Source of the DNA: Microvirga aerophila
GTDB lineage: Bacteria > Pseudomonadota > Alphaproteobacteria > Rhizobiales > Beijerinckiaceae
NCBI RefSeq assembly: GCF_003332305.1
Contig: NZ_QOIO01000024.1
Span: 1 to 64,000 of the forward strand
Length of the DNA: 64,000 bases
Direction: 5' to 3'
Of this stretch, positions 15,501-26,562 are shown one piece after another. Each line of letters begins with the position of its first letter. The stretch's first letter is position 1. Below the pieces are notes generated by a model, which saw only the letters and a program-made list of their open reading frames with translations, was not told the DNA's origin and ran no database searches. The translations under genes were made by a program, and so were the position numbers.

Positions 15501-17384
15501 TCACAGTGCTGTCTCCGCTTCCGAGCGGGCCGACCCCGACCGTTTCTTGGCATGCGCAGCCAGTAGGGTCAGGGCCGCTGGGGTGATCCCCTCGATGCGA
15601 GCGGCCTGCCCCAGGGTCCCTGGCCTGACCAGATCGAGCTTCGCCTTGATCTCATTCGACAAGCCTGGCAGGCTGCGAAAATCGATCGCCTCTTCCAGCA
15701 CAATGCTCTCGTCGCGCCGATAGGCCGCGATATCAGCCTGCTGGCGGTCGAGGTACACGGCGTAGGTAGCATCTGTCTCAAGGCGCTCTCGCACCGACTG
15801 AGACACCTCCGCCAGTTCCGGCCACACGGTCGCCAGATCGTTCCAGCCGATATGCGGGTAGGACAGGAGCTGGAACGCGCTGCGACGGGTGCCGTCCTGG
15901 TTGATCTCCAGCCCATAACGGGCCGCTTCCTTGGGGGTCAGCGTGAGGGATTGCAGAGCCTGCGCAGTTCCGGCGATCTCGTTCTGCGTGCTGAGGAAGT
16001 GCGCCGCCCTCTCCTGCCCCACACAGCCCAGGTCCATTCCTTTACCGGTCAGCCGCTCGTCGGCATTGTCGATACGCAGGCTGAGGCGGTACTCGGACCG
16101 GGAGGTGAACATACGGTACGGCTCGCTCACCCCACGGGTGATGAGATCGTCGATCAGCACGCCGATATAGGACTCGGCCCGGTCGAACACTGCACCGTCC
16201 TGGCTGGCAGACCGGCGGGCGGCATTGAGCCCAGCCACAAGACCCTGCGCGGCGGCTTCCTCGTAGCCGGTTGTTCCGTTAATCTGACCGGCTAGAAACA
16301 GACCCTGGACCGCCTTGGTCTCAAGGCTCGTCGTCAGGTTGCGCGGATCGACGTAGTCGTACTCGATAGCGTAACCGGGCTGGAGCATGCGCACCCGCTC
16401 GAGGCCCGGAATATGGGGCAGGAGCTCCCGCTGTACGTCCTCGGGCAGAGAGGTCGAGATGCCGTTCGGATAGACCGTGTAATCGTCGAGTCCTTCCGGC
16501 TCCAAGAAGATCTGATGACTCTCGCGGTCGGCGAAGCGCACCACCTTGTCCTCGATGGAAGGACAATAGCGCGGCCCGCGCCCCTGGATGTCGCCCGAAT
16601 ACATGGGGGCACGGTGCAGGTTGCCGCGAATGAGCTCGTGAATCGCAGGCGTCGTGCGGGTGATGCCGCATTCGATCTGAGGGGTGGTGATCCGCTGGGT
16701 CAGCATCGAAAATGGCACCGGATCTTCGTCGGCGGCCTGCTTCTCTACTGAGGCCCAGTCGATGGTCCGGCCGTCGAGACGCGGCGGTGTTCCGGTCTTG
16801 AGACGTCCGAGGGTGAAGCCAAGCCGCTGTAATGTCTTCGGCAGACCCAGGGATGGACGCTCGCCCATGCGACCGGCCGGGATCTTATGCTCACCGATAT
16901 GGATGAGCCCAGAGAGGAATGTGCCCGTGGTCAAGACCACGGCTCCCGTCGCAAGGATGCGGCCGTCTGCGACCAGCAGGCCCGTGACATGGCTATCCTT
17001 GACCACGAGGTCGTCGGCCTCTCCTTCCACGATAGTGAGGTTGGGGGTCAAAGCCAGTTCCGCCTGCATGGCGCGGGCATAGAGCTTTCGGTCGGCCTGG
17101 GTGCGGGGGCCGCGCACGGCCGGACCCTTGCGGCGGTTGAGGAGCCGAAACTGGATGCCGGCCTTGTCGGCGATGCGTCCCATGACGCCGTCGAGGGCAT
17201 CGATCTCCCGGACCAAGTGCCCTTTGCCAAGGCCGCCGATTGCGGGATTGCAGGACATCACCCCGATAGTGGCGGCCTTGTGCGTTATCAGTGCTGTGCG
17301 TGCGCCCGTGCGCGCCGCGGCGGCCGCAGCCTCGGAGCCGGCGTGGCCTCCGCCAACAACGATCACGTCGAATTGCTGAATCAT
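15501..17384 (-). CDS. mnmG: tRNA uridine-5-carboxymethylaminomethyl modification enzyme MnmG
   Basis: FAD-dependent partner of MnmE in making cmnm5 at wobble U34. The N-terminal dinucleotide-binding motif is [31 protein letters not shown], the tRNA/folate region ([11 protein letters not shown]) and the near-C-terminal stretch [11 protein letters not shown] follow. The frame is open to 17438, but ATG 17384 has GGAG six bases upstream and gives the usual N-terminus ([12 protein letters not shown]), 627 residues. The TGA stop is eight bases before the chosen rsmG ATG. The second parS site lies upstream of the start. Confidence 0.97.
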   Translation of the reverse strand: MIQQFDVIVVGGGHAGSEAAAAAARTGARTALITHKAATIGVMSCNPAIGGLGKGHLVREIDALDGVMGRIADKAGIQFRLLNRRKGPAVRGPRTQADRKLYARAMQAELALTPNLTIVEGEADDLVVKDSHVTGLLVADGRILATGAVVLTTGTFLSGLIHIGEHKIPAGRMGERPSLGLPKTLQRLGFTLGRLKTGTPPRLDGRTIDWASVEKQAADEDPVPFSMLTQRITTPQIECGITRTTPAIHELIRGNLHRAPMYSGDIQGRGPRYCPSIEDKVVRFADRESHQIFLEPEGLDDYTVYPNGISTSLPEDVQRELLPHIPGLERVRMLQPGYAIEYDYVDPRNLTTSLETKAVQGLFLAGQINGTTGYEEAAAQGLVAGLNAARRSASQDGAVFDRAESYIGVLIDDLITRGVSEPYRMFTSRSEYRLSLRIDNADERLTGKGMDLGCVGQERAAHFLSTQNEIAGTAQALQSLTLTPKEAARYGLEINQDGTRRSAFQLLSYPHIGWNDLATVWPELAEVSQSVRERLETDATYAVYLDRQQADIAAYRRDESIVLEEAIDFRSLPGLSNEIKAKLDLVRPGTLGQAARIEGITPAALTLLAAHAKKRSGSARSEAETAL

Positions 17385-17440
17385 CTGCATCTCCAGGCCA
17401 GGGCTGTAGAACCTGCGGGAACCAAGGTCAAAGGACAAAA

Positions 17441-17456
17441 TGTTTCACGTGAAACA
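17441..17456. promoter_or_regulatory. parS: parS site 2 (mnmE-mnmG intergenic)
   Basis: A second perfect TGTTTCACGTGAAACA palindrome lies in the gap between mnmE and mnmG, 2.0 kb from site 1 and about 7.5 kb from the proposed origin. Confidence 0.95.
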
Positions 17457-17586
17457 TCCACTGCACCGAGCTCTATCGCGACAGCTTCCCCATCCCTTCT
17501 CCTACTTTCATCCTATGCCCACTGGGCTGATTGCCCCGAGACATGTCCATAGCAACAAGGCCTGATCATGGCCTCACGAGAGTCGA

Positions 17587-18897
17587 TTATTTGCCAATGC
17601 AGAAGCTTGCAAACAGCCGGTCAAGAAGATGCTCCACATCCACCCGGCCGGTGATTTCCCCCACCGCCCGCGATCCCAAGCGCACTTCCTCGGCGATCAA
17701 CTCCAGCGGGCCATGAGCTTTCATCATATCGATGGCCCTAAGGATAGAGGCCTGAGCCCGTTCCAGCGCGCTGCGGTGCCGCTGCCGGGTGAGGATCGCG
17801 TCCCCCTGCCCGAGAGCCGCTTCAGCTTCCGTCTGCAGGCGGCGGATCAGGTCGGAAATCCCCTCACCTGTGGCGGCCGAGACCGCCACATCACAATTGT
17901 GCCGAACATGGCTCAGGTCCACCTTCGTGGCGACTGACAAAAGACGCCGAGCCTGCGGCGGCTCCGTCCCGGCTCCCTCGGGCGGAACGAGCCATAGCAC
18001 CACATCGGCGTCCTGCGCCTTGGCGCGGGCGCGGGAGACGCCCTCCTGCTCGATCAGGTCGTGGGTATCCCGTAACCCCGCCGTGTCGGTGATGACCACC
18101 GGAAAGCCGCTCAGGTCGCAATGCACTTCGATTGTGTCCCGGGTTGTGCCGGCAATCGGCGACACGATCGCCACGTCCCTTTGAGCCAGGGCATTGAGCA
18201 GGGTCGATTTTCCCGCGTTCGGCGGGCCGGCCAGCACAACGGTCAGGCCCTCCCGTAACCGTTCCCCGGACCGGTTCGCCAAAACCCGACGGATATCCTC
18301 CGCAAGCAGGGTCAGCTTCCGCAGGATCTCCGCCTCTAGGTCCTCCGGTACGTCACCTTCGTCGGAGAAGTCGAGACTCGCCTCCAGAAGGGCAAGCGCC
18401 TGCAAGATGTCTTCGCGCCAGCCCTCGGCCGCGTTGCCCAGCCGACCTTCGAGTTGGCGCAGAGCCTGACGGCGCTGCGCTTCCGTCTCGGCATCGATCA
18501 GATCCGCCAAGCCTTCGACCCGGCTCAAATCCATCCGCCCGTTGAGGAATGCCCGGCGGGTGAACTCACCCGCCTCGGCCGGGCGACAACCCTCTAGAGT
18601 GGCAAGGACACGCAGCACCGCCGCCCGGGTGGCGAGGCCGCCATGGATGTGAAGCTCGGCCTGATCCTCGCCGGTAAAGCTGCTCGGCCCGGGCATCCAG
18701 AGCACCAAGGCTTGATCCAAGGGTTCGCCGTTTTGCGGATCACGCAGAATCCGCACCGCTGCCCGCCGAGGTTCGGGAACCGATCCGGCCAAGGTCTCAA
18801 CGACGGTCCGGCTTGCTCCCCCGCTGATGCGGATCAGGCAAACGGCCGAGCGTCCATAGCCAGACGCCGTGGCAAAGATGGTGTCGTCCGAGCGCAT
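17587..18897 (-). CDS. mnmE: tRNA modification GTPase MnmE
   Basis: K-activated GTPase that acts with MnmG at tRNA U34. The N-terminal formyl-tetrahydrofolate-binding domain (about 1-115; SGYGRSAVCLIRISG, SFTGEDQAELHIHGG) is followed by a helical domain interrupted by the G domain, with P-loop GPPNAGKSTLLNAL, IAGTTRDTIE and the DTAGLR switch II. The invariant C-terminal Cys motif FCIGK ends the protein. Length 436 is normal. The gap to mnmG is about 200 bases and contains parS. Confidence 0.97.
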   Translation of the reverse strand: MRSDDTIFATASGYGRSAVCLIRISGGASRTVVETLAGSVPEPRRAAVRILRDPQNGEPLDQALVLWMPGPSSFTGEDQAELHIHGGLATRAAVLRVLATLEGCRPAEAGEFTRRAFLNGRMDLSRVEGLADLIDAETEAQRRQALRQLEGRLGNAAEGWREDILQALALLEASLDFSDEGDVPEDLEAEILRKLTLLAEDIRRVLANRSGERLREGLTVVLAGPPNAGKSTLLNALAQRDVAIVSPIAGTTRDTIEVHCDLSGFPVVITDTAGLRDTHDLIEQEGVSRARAKAQDADVVLWLVPPEGAGTEPPQARRLLSVATKVDLSHVRHNCDVAVSAATGEGISDLIRRLQTEAEAALGQGDAILTRQRHRSALERAQASILRAIDMMKAHGPLELIAEEVRLGSRAVGEITGRVDVEHLLDRLFASFCIGK

Positions 18898-19012
18898 GCG
18901 CGTGAACCTTGTGGTCTGATCGAGCTTTACGTCTTGGCGCTAACCGGTCTGCCCAACGACCGGACGCCCTGTTTTCGAAGATCCACCTGAGCCAGCCTGG
19001 GAGCAGGACCCA

Positions 19013-21019
<2,007 letters not shown>

Positions 21020-21110
21020 CAGGAACCGGCGACCGTTGCGGCAGGTTTGACAGACCGTCCGCCGCGTTGTTGCGATCGGGGCGCTCCGCCCTGGTCATTC
21101 TGGAGTCCTG

Positions 21111-21209
21111 ATGTTCTTCTTTTTCTCGAACCGCCTCGGTTGCCTGGGATCACTCGCCATTTCGGCCCTTCTGACATTGCTTGTTCTGGCCCTGATGGGG
21201 GTGATTTGA
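21111..21209 (+). CDS. Small single-span membrane protein (32 residues)
   Basis: A short frame that starts Met followed by four Phe, then SNRLGCLGSLAISALL and a hydrophobic run LTLLVLALMGVI to the stop. The whole molecule is one membrane helix with a small polar, Cys/Gly-containing N-terminal part. GGAG at 21102-21105 lies five bases before the ATG, a proper ribosome site. Similar tiny 'F-rich, NRLGC' proteins are, to my memory, common hypothetical proteins in Hyphomicrobiales. It follows the DUF255 gene by about 90 bases on the same strand. Function unknown. Confidence 0.65.
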   Translation: MFFFFSNRLGCLGSLAISALLTLLVLALMGVI

Positions 21210-21304
21210 AGCAGGTCCCGTCAAATGCCCGAGATGAGCCTCGCCAGCCCAAGCGCCGTTGTGGCGGACATCCCTGCCCTGTTTGCAACCGGAATCGTCA
21301 TAGC

Positions 21305-21412
21305 CCTCATGCTCGGGAGGTGCGAAGCACCGTCCCAAAGCACGAGGGCGTCTCCCGTGCCCACTGGATCCTCCTTCGAGACGCAGCCTGGAGGCTGCTC
21401 CTCAGCATGAGG
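21305..21412. repeat. Palindromic intergenic repeat family A, copy 1
   Basis: About 108 bp bounded by CCTCATGCT on the left and AGCATGAGG on the right. Internal shared blocks are GTGCGAAGCACCGTC, CCTTCGAGACGCAGCC and GGCTGCTCCTCAG. It matches the element at 28768-28871 closely and a half copy at 23039-23055. Confidence 0.75.
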
Positions 21413-21480
21413 TTCGCGGATTAAGCCAGACGCTCAAGACAACGGGATAAAGGACAATAATCTTAAAACGATCAGACAAC

Positions 21481-21513
21481 AAAAAAACCCCACCCTCGCA
21501 GTGGAGGATGGGG
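21481..21513 (-). terminator. Rho-independent terminator of rho
   Basis: On the minus strand, a 10 bp stem with one mismatch (CCCCATCCTC at 21513-21504 pairing with GAGGGTGGGG at 21497-21488), a six-base loop and seven consecutive T (21487-21481). It lies 28 bases past the rho stop codon. Confidence 0.88.
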
Positions 21514-21540
21514 CCTTGCTGAACCTCGGAACGCCAGGCG

Positions 21541-22806
21541 TCAGGTGTTCATCGAATCGAAGAAGTCGCTGTTCGACTTGGTCTGGCGCAGCTTGTCGAG
21601 CAGGAACTCGATGGCGTCGACGGTGCCCATCGGGTTGAGGATGCGACGCAGCACGTACATCTTCTTGAGCGTATCGGAAGGAACCAGGAGTTCCTCCTTG
21701 CGGGTGCCGGACCGGGTGATGTCGATGGCCGGGAAGGTGCGCTTGTCGGCCACCTTGCGGTCCAAGATGATTTCCGAGTTGCCGGTGCCCTTGAACTCTT
21801 CGAAGATCACCTCGTCCATGCGCGATCCAGTATCGATGAGCGCGGTGGCGATGATGGTGAGCGAACCGCCTTCCTCGATGTTACGCGCCGCGCCGAAGAA
21901 GCGCTTCGGACGCTGCAGGGCGTTTGCGTCGACACCGCCGGTGAGCACCTTGCCGGATGACGGCACAACCGTGTTGTAGGCACGTCCCAGGCGCGTGATC
22001 GAATCGAGCAGGATGACCACGTCGCGGCCGTGCTCCACCAGGCGCTTGGCCTTCTCGATCACCATCTCGGCAACCTGCACGTGGCGGGTGGCCGGCTCGT
22101 CGAAGGTGGAGGCCACGACCTCACCCTTCACGGAACGCTGCATGTCCGTCACCTCTTCCGGGCGCTCGTCGATGAGCAGTACGATGAGATAGCATTCCGG
22201 ATGATTGGTGGTGATCGACTGCGCCACGTTCTGCATCAGCACGGTCTTGCCCGTGCGCGGCGGGGCGACGATCAGGGCGCGCTGGCCTTTGCCGATCGGC
22301 GACACGATGTCGATGATGCGCGGCGAGAAATCCTTGCGGGTCGGATCCTCGATCTCGAGCTTGAAGCGCTCGGCCGGGAAGAGCGGCGTCAGGTTGTCGA
22401 AGTGAACCTTGTGCCGGATCTTCTCCGGGTCCTCGAAATTGATGGTGTTGACCTTCAGGAGAGCGAAGTAGCGCTCGCCTTCCTTAGGGCCTCGGATCGG
22501 CCCGTCCACCGTGTCGCCGGTGCGAAGCCCGAACTTCCGGATCTGCGACGGCGACACGTAGATGTCGTCTGGTCCGGGCAGGTAGTTCGAATCAGCCGAA
22601 CGCAGGAAGCCGAAGCCGTCCTGCAGAACCTCGACCACGCCCGCGCCGATGATCTCCACCTCGCGGGTCGCAAGCTGCTTGAGGATGGCGAACATGAGCT
22701 CCTGCTTGCGCATCGTGCTCGCGTTTTCCACCTCAAGCTCTTCGGCGAAAGCGATGAGTTCGGTGGGCGTCTTGGATTTCAGGTCTTGAAGTTTGATTTC
22801 CCTCAT
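21541..22806 (-). CDS. rho: Transcription termination factor Rho
   Basis: Hexameric RNA-DNA helicase ending transcription at Rho sites. The N-terminal helical domain ([17 protein letters not shown]), the cold-shock-like primary RNA-binding domain ([23 protein letters not shown]), and the RecA-type ATPase with Walker [13 protein letters not shown] and Walker [18 protein letters not shown] are all visible; the secondary-site Q and R loops follow. It is the compact 421-residue form. The gene has its own intrinsic terminator. A long leader of about 160 bases is possible if the weak promoter at 22972-23000 is real, which would allow autoregulation as known in enterobacteria. Confidence 0.98.
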   Translation of the reverse strand: MREIKLQDLKSKTPTELIAFAEELEVENASTMRKQELMFAILKQLATREVEIIGAGVVEVLQDGFGFLRSADSNYLPGPDDIYVSPSQIRKFGLRTGDTVDGPIRGPKEGERYFALLKVNTINFEDPEKIRHKVHFDNLTPLFPAERFKLEIEDPTRKDFSPRIIDIVSPIGKGQRALIVAPPRTGKTVLMQNVAQSITTNHPECYLIVLLIDERPEEVTDMQRSVKGEVVASTFDEPATRHVQVAEMVIEKAKRLVEHGRDVVILLDSITRLGRAYNTVVPSSGKVLTGGVDANALQRPKRFFGAARNIEEGGSLTIIATALIDTGSRMDEVIFEEFKGTGNSEIILDRKVADKRTFPAIDITRSGTRKEELLVPSDTLKKMYVLRRILNPMGTVDAIEFLLDKLRQTKSNSDFFDSMNT

Positions 22807-22971
22807 CGGGGAACACTCTCGGGTAGGATTCTCGCGGGCAGATTGTGGGTGAGCCTGAACGCGTGGGAAGATGAAAGGGGAACGTTGACAGGGCCGCCCA
22901 GTTCACGAACCGTGACTTGAAGGGCCTGAGAGCCCCGCGCAGCGCAATCTGTCTTTAGGGAAGAGAAGTCT

Positions 22972-23000
22972 TCTTTAACCCGGTTCGGTATTTTTCTCAA
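22972..23000 (-). promoter_or_regulatory. Possible rho promoter
   Basis: Minus strand: TTGAGA (23000-22995), 17-base spacer, TAAAGA (22977-22972). The -35 is good, the -10 is weak (three of six). It would give a leader of about 160 bases. Confidence 0.28.
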
Positions 23001-23038
23001 GAGCCTTGGCCACAGGAGATTGATCAAGGTTTTGTGTG

Positions 23039-23055
23039 CGCTCCTCAGGATGAGG
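23039..23055. repeat. Half copy of repeat family A
   Basis: The terminal block CGCTCCTCAGGATGAGG matches the right end of the element at 28768-28871. The other arm is missing. Confidence 0.5.
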
Positions 23056-23175
23056 GCGAGCGCCAAAGAGCACCTCCACCGTCATCCCGGACGGAGCGCA
23101 GCGAAGATCCGAGACCCATAACCGCCAGCGGCTCAAGATGTGGTGGTGAGCGTCCCGCCGCGTCGAAACAATGGG

Positions 23176-23198
23176 ATGGCCGGGACACGCCCGGCCAT
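23176..23198. repeat. Small palindrome, family C copy
   Basis: ATGGCCGGG and CCCGGCCAT form a perfect 9 bp stem around ACACG. Nearly the same hairpin occurs at 51351-51373, and a variant at 49772-49794. Confidence 0.6.
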
Positions 23199-23261
23199 GA
23201 CAGAGAACCTTCTGTTGCCTCTCACCTCGAGGCCAACCTGGGAGGGCGATTCACCGGATCT

Positions 23262-23687
23262 TCAAAACGGCTTCACGATCACCAGGATCACGATGCCGAT
23301 CATCAGCACCGTCGGAACTTCGTTGATCATCCGGTAGAACTTTTGCGGGCGCTCGTTCCGGTCGGCGGCGAAATCCTTCACCATGCGCGACAGCATCCCG
23401 TGCACGCCGGAGAGGATCAGCACGAGCAGAACCTTCGCGTGCAGCCAGCCCGACGTGTACCACCCGCCCTGCCAGATCAGGATCAGGCCCAGCACCCAGG
23501 TGACGATCATGGCCGGGTTGATGATGGCCTTGAGGAGGCGGCGCTCCATGATCTTGAACGTGTCCGACTGGATCGAGCCCTTCGGGGCGTCGCAATGGTA
23601 GACGAAGAGCCGGGGCAGATAGAGCATCCCGGCCATCCAGCTGATGACCGCGATGACGTGGAAGGCCTTGATCCACAGATACAGCAT
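23262..23687 (-). CDS. hemJ: Protoporphyrinogen IX oxidase HemJ
   Basis: Membrane enzyme of 141 residues oxidising protoporphyrinogen IX to protoporphyrin IX, the HemG/HemY-independent route used by most alphaproteobacteria. Four hydrophobic helices are visible. The N-terminal helix carries the conserved WIKAFHVIAVISWMAG with the haem-ligand-type His, and RLFVYHC follows. ATG 23687 starts one base after the hemE stop (TGACATG) with a G-rich stretch upstream; the nine extra codons of the longer frame are not conserved. Adjacent hemE makes the porphyrin substrate two steps earlier. Confidence 0.93.
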   Translation of the reverse strand: MLYLWIKAFHVIAVISWMAGMLYLPRLFVYHCDAPKGSIQSDTFKIMERRLLKAIINPAMIVTWVLGLILIWQGGWYTSGWLHAKVLLVLILSGVHGMLSRMVKDFAADRNERPQKFYRMINEVPTVLMIGIVILVIVKPF

Positions 23688-23688
23688 G

Positions 23689-24726
23689 TCATGCCCCCCT
23701 GACGCGCGCGACAAGCTGCGACACGTGCTCGACCGGCGTCTCCGGCAGAATGCCGTGCCCGAGATTGAAAATATGCGGACGGCCTTTGACCGCCGAGAGG
23801 ATGTGATCGACTCCCCTCTCCAAAGGCTCGCCGCCCGCGATCAGAGCCAGGGGATCGAGATTGCCCTGTGTGGCCACATGGCCGGGCAGGGTCGGCAACA
23901 CCTGGGCCGGATCGAGGGTCCAGTCGAGCGCGAGGGCATCGCCGATGCCGGCCGCGGCGAAGCGATGAAGATGCGACCCGCCTCCCCTGACGAACACGAT
24001 CACCTTCGCGTGCGGTCGCGCGGCCTTCAATCCCTCGACGATGCGCCGGATCGGCTCGAGGGACAGGGAGTCGAACAGAGCCGGAGGAAGGGCCGACCCG
24101 AAGCTCTCAAAGATCTGCACGGCTTCCGCGCCCGCGTCGATCTGCCGGATGAGGTAGGTGGTCGATGCCCGCACCAGCCTGTCGATCAGGGCCACCATGA
24201 AGGCCGGATCGCGATAGGCGGTCAACCGCGCCGGTGCTTGGTCGGGCGTGCCCTTCCCGGCGATCATGTAGCTCGCGACCGTCCAGGGTGCCCCGCAGAA
24301 GCCCAGAAGGGTGGTCTCGGCCGGCAGGGAACCCCGCAGGCGCTGCAGGGTCTCGAAGACCGGCTCCAGACGCTCCAGGGGAAGCTCATCCTTCAAGCGG
24401 GTGAAATCGGCCTCCGACGTGACCGGATCGAGCTTGGGACCCTCGCCTTCCACGAAGCGCACGTCCTGGCCCAGCGCATGGGGGATCACCAGGATGTCGG
24501 AAAACAGGATCGAGGCGTCGAACTGAAAGCGCCTGATCGGCTGGAGGGTGACTTCCTCGGCGAGCCTTGGGGTGTAGCACAGATCCAGGAACGAGCCGGC
24601 CTGCGTGCGCGTGGCGCGATACTCTGGCAGATAGCGTCCGGCTTGGCGCATGATCCAGATCGGCGGAGGCCAGACGGCTTCTCCTTCGAGAACGCGGAGG
24701 ATGGATTTGGTCGGACGCTCGCTCAC
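23689..24726 (-). CDS. hemE: Uroporphyrinogen decarboxylase
   Basis: Decarboxylates uroporphyrinogen III to coproporphyrinogen III in haem synthesis. Signature motifs are PIWIMRQAGRYLPEYR near the N-terminus, FSDILVIPHALG with the catalytic Asp, GFCGAPWTVASYM and FNLGHGILPETPVEHV at the C-terminus. It begins with GTG at 24726 after a GAGAGGG ribosome site and is 345 residues long. The upstream gap is the proposed replication origin, as next to hemE in Caulobacter. Confidence 0.97.
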   Translation of the reverse strand: MSERPTKSILRVLEGEAVWPPPIWIMRQAGRYLPEYRATRTQAGSFLDLCYTPRLAEEVTLQPIRRFQFDASILFSDILVIPHALGQDVRFVEGEGPKLDPVTSEADFTRLKDELPLERLEPVFETLQRLRGSLPAETTLLGFCGAPWTVASYMIAGKGTPDQAPARLTAYRDPAFMVALIDRLVRASTTYLIRQIDAGAEAVQIFESFGSALPPALFDSLSLEPIRRIVEGLKAARPHAKVIVFVRGGGSHLHRFAAAGIGDALALDWTLDPAQVLPTLPGHVATQGNLDPLALIAGGEPLERGVDHILSAVKGRPHIFNLGHGILPETPVEHVSQLVARVRGA

Positions 24727-25101
24727 AGGCCCTCTCTAAAACTATAGAATATTTGAATCTAGAATCTGATGTTTCTCTTGGAGCGTGAATCACGACGCCG
24801 CAAGCCCATCCACAGCCGGTCCACACCGCCCCGCTTGTTCACGATTGATTAACGGGTGTGACGCCGGCGCCCCAAACCTTTCCGAATTCTTAAAGCTTAA
24901 CAGATCCCTAACGCGCCGTTGCGAGATTCGACTCGAGACCGACCGGCTGATTCGTGCCGGATTCTCCCAAAGAGGCGACTCCCGTTCCGCACAAAGGCTG
25001 GCCCTGTTGATGATTTGGTAACCTTCCCACAGGGCCTCGCGCTGGACCTGCGCGCGCAAGCGAACTATCCACATTCATCGACTCCTTATACGGGGGCCTG
25101 T
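24727..25101. other. oriC: Probable chromosomal replication origin (oriC, hemE-linked)
   Basis: The gap separates leftward hemE from the rightward DUF299 gene, the same flanks as the Caulobacter origin. It has an AT-rich tract next to hemE (24737-24776) and DnaA-box-like sequences: CTATCCACA at 25065-25073, one mismatch to TTATCCACA; weaker CCATCCACA at 24806-24814 and CTTCCCACA at 25023-25031. Nine GANTC methylation sites lie at 24755, 24762, 24787, 24925, 24930, 24949, 24960, 24977 and 25080, and a CtrA-like TTCA-N7-TTAAC at 24838-24853. parS sites lie 7-10 kb away. This is an inference from position and motifs; initiation was not shown. Confidence 0.75.
24838..24853 (+). promoter_or_regulatory. 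CtrA-like binding site in the proposed origin
   Basis: TTCA, seven bases, TTAAC: one mismatch to the CtrA consensus TTAA-N7-TTAAC. A further pair TTAA (24890-24893) and TTAAC (24897-24901) has an unusually short three-base spacing. In Caulobacter, CtrA binding represses initiation at the origin. Confidence 0.45.
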
Positions 25102-25932
25102 GTGGGACGCAGTTATTTCCATCTTCATCTCGTGTCCGACTCCACGGGCGAGACCCTGATCACCGTAGCGCGGGCGGCCGTTGCCCAATACGAAGGCATC
25201 GCGGCGATCGAGCATGTCTATCCGCTGGTCCGCTCGCACACCCAGCTCGCGCGGGTCCTGTCCGAGATCGAAAACGCGCCCGGCATCGTGCTCTACACCC
25301 TGGTGGAGCAGGATCTCGCCGAGCGCCTGGAAGAGGTGTGCCGGGCGACCTCGTCGCCACATCTCTCCGTGCTCGCCCCGGTCCATCAGCTGCTGTCGTC
25401 CTACCTTGGAGCCCACTCGACCGCGCGGCCCGGCGCGCAGCACATGCTGAACGCGGAATACTTCAAGCGCATCGACGCCATGAACTTCACCCTCCTCCAC
25501 GACGATGGGCATCTGCCACAGGATCTGGACGAGGCGGACGTGATTCTGGTGGGCGTCAGCCGCACGTCCAAGACGCCGACGGCGATCTATCTTGCCAATC
25601 GCGGCATGCGCACGGCCAATATTCCGCTGGTGCCGGGCGTGCCGCCGCCGTCCATTCTCGAAACCGCCCGCAAGGCCCTGATCGTGGGCCTCGTGGCGAC
25701 GCCCGAGCGCATCGTGCAGATCCGGCAGAACCGGCTGCTCAGCCTGAAGGCCGACGACGACACGGCCTACGTGAACCGGGACGCGGTCGCGGAGGAAATC
25801 GCGGCCTCGCGCCGGCTCTTCGCCCGCCACAACTGGCCGATGATCGACGTGACCCGCCGGTCGATCGAGGAAACGGCGGCCGCCATCATCGAGCTGCACC
25901 GCGACCACCGCCTGCGATTCATCGCCGAATGA
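25102..25932 (+). CDS. Pyruvate, phosphate dikinase / PEP synthase regulatory protein (DUF299)
   Basis: Bifunctional kinase/pyrophosphorylase that switches PPDK or PEP synthase off by ADP-dependent phosphorylation and on by phosphorolysis. The conserved nucleotide loop [18 protein letters not shown] and the start [15 protein letters not shown] are present. GTG 25102 preceded by a run of five G (25092-25096) gives 276 residues, the family length; an upstream extension to 24919 would lie within the proposed origin and is not conserved. It is the gene called RP001 beside the Caulobacter origin. Its stop overlaps the start of maf (ATGA). Whether the target is PPDK or PpsA cannot be told here. Confidence 0.93.
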   Translation: MGRSYFHLHLVSDSTGETLITVARAAVAQYEGIAAIEHVYPLVRSHTQLARVLSEIENAPGIVLYTLVEQDLAERLEEVCRATSSPHLSVLAPVHQLLSSYLGAHSTARPGAQHMLNAEYFKRIDAMNFTLLHDDGHLPQDLDEADVILVGVSRTSKTPTAIYLANRGMRTANIPLVPGVPPPSILETARKALIVGLVATPERIVQIRQNRLLSLKADDDTAYVNRDAVAEEIAASRRLFARHNWPMIDVTRRSIEETAAAIIELHRDHRLRFIAE

Positions 25933-26552
25933 GCATGAGCCGCCTCTGGACCGGACCTGCCCCGCTGCTCCTGGCCTCCACCAGCGCGACCCGGCGCGCC
26001 CTTCTGGAAAGCGCAGGCCTCTCGGTCGACACCGACGCGCCGGGGGTGGATGAGCGCGCCATCGAGGAGGTGGCGCGACGCGAGAACCTTAATCCCATGG
26101 GCCTGGCCCAGCGGCTTGCGGCGGAAAAAGCCCTGGCGGTGAGCCGCCGGCATCCGGAACGTCTGGTCCTCGGGGGCGATCAGGTTCTAGCCTGCGGGGC
26201 CGAGATTTTTCACAAACCCGAAGACCGGCAGGCAGCGCGAGCGCAGCTCGAACGTCTTGCGGGACGACGCCACGCCCTGCACTCCGCCGGCGCGCTTGCC
26301 CAAGGCGGGCGCGTGGTGGGTGAATTCAAGGATGCGGCGCACCTTGCGATGCGGACGCTTACGCCGGAAAACATCGACCTCTATCTGGCGCTTGCCGGGC
26401 CGCAGGTCCTCCACAGCGTCGGGGTCTATCAGCTGGAGGGACTCGGCATCCATCTGTTCGAGGAGGTTGAAGGGGACCACTCGACCATTCTAGGACTGCC
26501 GCTACGGCCGCTTCTTTCCACCCTGCGCCGTCTCGGCCTTCTTGCCTTCTAG
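25929..26552 (+). CDS. maf: Maf-family nucleotide pyrophosphatase
   Basis: House-cleaning enzyme hydrolysing non-canonical or methylated nucleoside triphosphates such as dTTP/UTP or m7GTP. Motifs: [19 protein letters not shown] at the N-terminus, [19 protein letters not shown] and [25 protein letters not shown] near the end. The ATG at 25929 overlaps the preceding stop; a second ATG six bases on is also possible. Length is 207 residues. Next is aroE after ten bases. Confidence 0.93.
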   Translation: MSMSRLWTGPAPLLLASTSATRRALLESAGLSVDTDAPGVDERAIEEVARRENLNPMGLAQRLAAEKALAVSRRHPERLVLGGDQVLACGAEIFHKPEDRQAARAQLERLAGRRHALHSAGALAQGGRVVGEFKDAAHLAMRTLTPENIDLYLALAGPQVLHSVGVYQLEGLGIHLFEEVEGDHSTILGLPLRPLLSTLRRLGLLAF

Positions 26553-26562
26553 GAACGGTTTC

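Larger units (their letters stand above)
21210..21540. other. Intergenic region between the small membrane protein and rho
   Basis: Contains a palindromic repeat (21305-21412) and the rho terminator (21481-21513). No further gene is supported. Confidence 0.7.
22807..23261. other. Intergenic region upstream of rho: leader and repeats
   Basis: This 455 bp gap between rho and hemJ, both on the minus strand, should hold the rho promoter and leader (see 22972-23000) and three repeat fragments: a half copy of family A at 23039-23055, a TCATCCCGG-type half-element from about 23082 to 23120, and a small palindrome at 23176-23198. No gene is supported. Confidence 0.6.

Noticed and set aside
24919..25101. 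N-terminal extension of the DUF299 protein to 24919
   Set aside because: The extra 61 residues do not resemble the family and lie over the proposed origin; GTG 25102 gives the normal length.
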